A stretch of 64,000 nt of DNA from assembly GCA_018873245.2 (NCBI GenBank), contig JAEMBT020000005.1, positions 9,808,001-9,872,000 on the forward strand, given 5' to 3'. Below are positions 60,712 through 64,000 of this stretch, in pieces (within the stretch, counting starts at the first letter, position 1; each line of letters opens with the position of its first letter). The notes under the pieces are model-generated. The model worked only from the letters and a program-made list of their open reading frames with translations, did no database searches and had not been told where the DNA came from. The translations under genes were made by a program, and so were the position numbers. The stretch is from Archegozetes longisetosus (Eukaryota; Arthropoda; Arachnida; Sarcoptiformes; Trhypochthoniidae).

Positions 60712-61289
60712 TAGTGTTTGACATGAATTCCTATTCCTGCAGGAACTCCTGTCCTGTCCTGTTCCTGGTCAGGAATTTACAGGAATGGGAAAGGCTATCA
60801 TAACTACAGGACAGGACAGGAATTCCTGTTCGATTCTAAATTCCTGTAAAATTCCTGTAAAATGAAAACTGAACATAAGTTTGATATAAATTCTTCATTA
60901 CTCGGATATTGGGAACAAAATAGAAGTTCTTATCCCCGACTCTATCGGTTGGCTATTCGTTTGCAATCCATCCCTGCGACCAACCTTTCAAGCGAAAGGA
61001 ATTTCAGTGCCGCTGGTCTAATACTTACTGACCATCGTTCAAGACTTAGTTCACAGAACGTAAATGAGTTGCTTTTTATTAGATCTAACTTCGATTTGTA
61101 TGGAATATGCATTCATTGACTGTATTTTCGTTTGATTTTTTGAATAAATAATTTTTCAAACACATTGAATGTCAGGAAAACAGGAAAACCGGACAGGAAT
61201 GAAAATTTAGGGCTCAGGACAGGACAGGAATCGGTTTCGAGAATGCAGGACAGGACAGGAATTCCCTTTTAGTACTTTGTCGATCACTA
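60712..61289 (+). mobile_element. Mini-hAT element retaining only the dimerisation domain
   Basis: A 578-base element flanked by the perfect octamer ATCTGCAT (60704-60711 and 61290-61297), the hAT-type duplication. The ends are TAGTGNTYGACA in inverted orientation. The subterminal parts are dense in GGACAGGA/TCCTGTCC repeats in both orientations, likely transposase-binding sites. The middle encodes 60862-61119, described separately. Confidence 0.85.
60862..61119 (+). pseudogene. hAT transposase C-terminal dimerisation fragment
   Basis: An open frame of 85 codons. WEQNRSSYPRLYRLAIRLQ, then IPATNLSSERNFSAAG and LSSQNVNELLFIRSN, is the hAT family dimerisation domain, normally the last 80 residues of a 500-700-residue transposase. 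The zinc finger and DDE parts are absent, so this is an internal-deletion derivative. The fragment is open to its natural stop. Confidence 0.85.
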
Positions 61290-61971
61290 ATCTGCATAAC
61301 ATAACAATGATGAATTATTTTCTACCAGATATTTATTATTTTTCTAAGGTATGCTAATACAACCGTGAAACTACCAAATTGTATTTTTCAAATATTAGAG
61401 AATAATACATTGTTATTATTTTGATGTTGGTTGAATTTACTTTATTTGTAAACTTATTTTTTATATCAGATTTGATTATTGCATATTTTTAACCTTCATG
61501 CTCCACTATTGCTTCGAATTCCAGTTAAGAAAATCTGTCACATTTAAGCATATCATTATGACAATATTAATTCAGAGACAAAGTAATAATGAAGAAGCTA
61601 TACTCAAAAAATTGAAATTTTTTTGGTAAATATCAGTTAATCATGGCCCAGTACATCTATATCTTCTGACTCGCCACGCCTCTCAGACACATCGTAACCC
61701 ATAGGGGCTACCATATGGAGGTGGTCTGCCTTAGCCCCCATCCTTGACTTACGATGCTGGCAAACCTATGGGTTTAGGTAGGATTGTAGATTTTGGGCAC
61801 CGCCCACTTCCCGTGACCCTACCCACACAATATATATTGTGAAATAGAAAAATATTATTTAGATTTTATCTTTATTCAGCTTGTTTTCTTCGTTTTAAGA
61901 ATAAGATATTAATCTATTTTTGATATGATAAAAATAAAGTAATTGTAGAAATTGTAGTTACATCTTTTAGG
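61290..61971. other. Intergenic region with a GC-rich repeat-like patch
   Basis: No gene was found. At about 61660-61830 the sequence is GC-enriched, with partial inverted repeats around ACCCATAGG/CCTATGGGT and a CACCGCCCAC motif like that in the nearby elements. It may be another degraded TIR element. Confidence 0.35.
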
Positions 61972-62405
61972 TGTCCTAAGTTTTTAGGTACAGTACAGGT
62001 AATTTCCAATTGACTATGTATTGTTTACCTAAATTACGAGTATTTTGATGTAAGAATAATTTTTTCCATTGAGCTAAATATAGTAAGTTTAGGACATCAA
62101 AAAGAGTATAAAAGCAGAGGTGATTTCTTATTAAGAACAGTCTTATTTCTTACTTCGTACTGTAAAGTATGTAAGAATACTCTCTTACTCTGTACTTATA
62201 GTATGTAAGAAATCTCTCTTACTTAGTACTGTATGGTATGTAAGAAAAGGAATAGTGAATAACTAATATTGTATCGTTATATATTAATAAAAGAAGATTT
62301 ATATTAAAAGTAAGTTGTAACTTAATTCTTTACTAAAGCACATTCTATCGAGTCCTATTAGACTCTCTGATAGAATTATAAGCAAAAACGGATTGGGATC
62401 TTACA
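61972..62405 (+). mobile_element. Candidate LTR (solo or truncated retrotransposon)
   Basis: The segment begins TGTCCTAAG and ends CTTACA (TG...CA). It has a TATA box (GTATAAAAGCAG near 62108) about 30 bases before a possible start, and an AATAAA-type signal (TTAATAAAAG near 62287). Just after it comes TTGAGGCCCCCC, in the place of a primer-binding site. The R-like part contains three tandem repeats of about 40 bases. No second LTR, target duplication or gag/pol was found, so this remains a candidate. Confidence 0.35.
62144..62240. repeat. Three tandem repeats of about 40 bases with TATGTAAGAA core
   Basis: Units follow the pattern TCTTACT..GTACT.TA..GTATGTAAGAA, repeated three times with a few substitutions. 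Each unit is itself partly palindromic (TTCTTAC against GTAAGAA). Confidence 0.7.
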
Positions 62406-62959
62406 TTGAGGCCCCCCGATTCCAATTCGTGCAACTTGGACACACACACACATGAAAGACTCTACAAAAACCATATAGATCGGGTCTTTCATGTATAGAT
62501 GATTCCTCGTCACAGAAATAAATGTGACAATATATTCTTAGATTCAGCATCGAAAGTTACATAAATATACACCTGACGCAGAAATTAGGTTGACTCACAA
62601 AATCTTTATAACTTTTGACTGGATTAACCAATCTTGATTTTTTTCACCAAATTAATCAAGAATAAATGTAATTTGTTTGACTTAAAGGAAATTTGAATAT
62701 TCAGCAAGATAAAAAAGTTGTAGTGGTTCGAGTAAAGAATCAAAGAACTTGTCATGTTTTTGAAAAATGTTTTTTAAATTTAATAAAATTTTAATAGTTT
62801 ATTAAGCACATCATGGGATTCAAAAATATATATTTTTTATTAAATTATTCCATATACTTTTAAAAATATTTACATTTTAAAAATCAAAATTCCCTTACAG
62901 ATTAAATATAATTATTTGATATATAAAGTCAATATATACAATAAAAATGTAAAATATGA

Positions 62960-63403
62960 CTATTCATGCATTGTAGCTAGATGAACACGAGATGTAGATG
63001 GTTGATTTAATTGTACATTTGATGATTGTTGATTGAGTTGCTTTCCAGATGATGATAGTTGAAATAATTGCACAAAACCTGTTTCATTAGCATCTAAGGA
63101 ATATGTATTAACTGCACCAGATTTATTTTTTCTGTGATTTTTATAGTTAACATACGATCTACACTTTCCACATATAAAATCACCTTGATTAATAATAGTA
63201 TTATTTAACACTTTTTTATTTAAAGTTAAAATTTTAATTTTTTCATTATTTAAGTTAGTAATTAAGTCATTATTATAAACTCGCCTTAAATTGCGTTTAA
63301 TACGTGAATCACACCTTACAGTACAGCAAGCACAATACTTATTCCTTAAATATGTTAATTCCGATATATTTTGCTTAAAACAACACTTTTGCCAAAAACT
63401 AAC
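62960..63403 (-). CDS. Cys-rich open frame, probable transposon-encoded zinc-binding fragment
   Basis: The frame is open on the minus strand from about 63403 to the stop at 62960, roughly 147 codons. It shows paired Cys motifs typical of a transposon-encoded zinc-binding domain: KYCACCTVRCDSRIKRNLRR and, 50 residues on, GDFICGKCRSYVNYKNHRK. A Ser/Gln/Asn-rich tail follows. The 5' end probably begins at a splice acceptor (CCTTAG) and no catalytic domain was seen. I cannot name the superfamily. Confidence 0.4.
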   Translation of the reverse strand, partial: VSFWQKCCFKQNISELTYLRNKYCACCTVRCDSRIKRNLRRVYNNDLITNLNNEKIKILTLNKKVLNNTIINQGDFICGKCRSYVNYKNHRKNKSGAVNTYSLDANETGFVQLFQLSSSGKQLNQQSSNVQLNQPSTSRVHLATMHE

Positions 63404-64000
63404 CTAAGGTTTTAATAGCTAGGCTTCAACTGTGTAAAATAAAGTATATTTATCACATATCAAATGTCTGGTTAGTCCTTGGCATTAATACATAAATAGC
63501 AAATAAAACTTTTAAATGTTAATTTGAAGCACATTACTTAATTTGATGTATATATAATAGTGTGTCGTTAGTAATATTTAAATATGGAAACATTTTAGTG
63601 AAGAGATTTTTAAAACATCTCATACCGTTTCCACAATAATAGCATTAGAATTTTGTTTATAAAAGTGAGCAGTGTGCAATATCCTTTGTATATTACTTTA
63701 AAAAATTTATATCACGAGTATTGTATTTCATCCGCTATTAAACAGAGGAAGTGTCTTTAAATTTAAAAAACATATTTCACAACATGACAAGTTCTTTTTT
63801 TTCGGTAAGAATATTCGGTTTAATGCATTATCGCTTATGAAAACGTCATTTATTGAAGATTTGAGCTGAAATTGTTCGCATTTATTTCACACTCGATTTC
63901 ACTTATAAAAATGAGTTTTACTGCCGAAGAAAGAGAATTGGAATTTTGATTATTTATTAAATTAACAGCTCAAAACACCAGTCAATCGGTGATTATGAGG
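63404..64000. other. Window edge, no supported feature
   Basis: AT-rich sequence. An ATG at 63912 opens MSFTAEERELEF and then stops. It could be the first codons of a gene continuing past the edge only if spliced, which cannot be judged here. Confidence 0.3.

Overview
This is animal nuclear DNA, AT-rich and sparsely coding. Genes carry short GT-AG introns (about 59-100 bases where no transposon has landed). The gene set is an intronless UDP-glycosyltransferase with no signal peptide or membrane anchor (a form known from plant-feeding and other mites), DEG/ENaC channels, a meiotic DMC1 recombinase and a GRIP-domain golgin. This points to an arthropod, most likely an acariform mite. That placement is inference from gene content, not proof.

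Layout. 1.0-1.5 kb: one exon of an atlastin/GBP-type GTPase (-). 3-12 kb: small DNA transposon relics (a TA-flanked MITE, a Tc1 tail, a hAT MITE with a perfect 8-bp target duplication, two hairpin repeats). 12.8-14.1 kb: the glycosyltransferase (-). 16.9-19.1 kb: a Foldback-like element and a Merlin-like relic nested in a pogo-like element. 20.2-22.8 kb: a three-exon DEG/ENaC gene (+) whose reading frame holds two complete channel modules in tandem. 23.8 kb: a GA microsatellite. 24.0-26.8 kb: an apparently complete PIF/Harbinger transposon (MADF-BESS protein plus DDE transposase). 27.7-30.9 kb: DMC1 (-) and a GCC1-like golgin (+), head to head 279 bases apart. 31-37 kb: inverted-repeat elements and no recognisable gene.

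37.7-48.7 kb (-) is the most unusual locus. Four exons splice in register to join an N-terminal stonustoxin-type (SNTX/MACPF-like) region to a very large inducible GTPase (VLIG/GVIN-type) with a two-part G region and a C-terminal Cys/His tail. One in-frame TAA interrupts exon 3. A dead mariner and a mariner-derived foldback sit in its introns, and another mariner lies just upstream of its start.

49-64 kb is transposon-dominated: the mariner, large palindromes, a 3.9-kb Merlin element with arms of about 600 bases inserted (9-bp duplication) into a second copy of the hAT MITE (8-bp duplication), a mini-hAT that keeps only the transposase dimerisation domain, a possible LTR, and a Cys-rich transposon-like ORF.

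The host genes do not form an operon or pathway. DMC1 and the golgin probably share a promoter interval. The atlastin-like exon and the VLIG gene both belong to the large dynamin-superfamily GTPases of membrane remodelling and cell-autonomous immunity.
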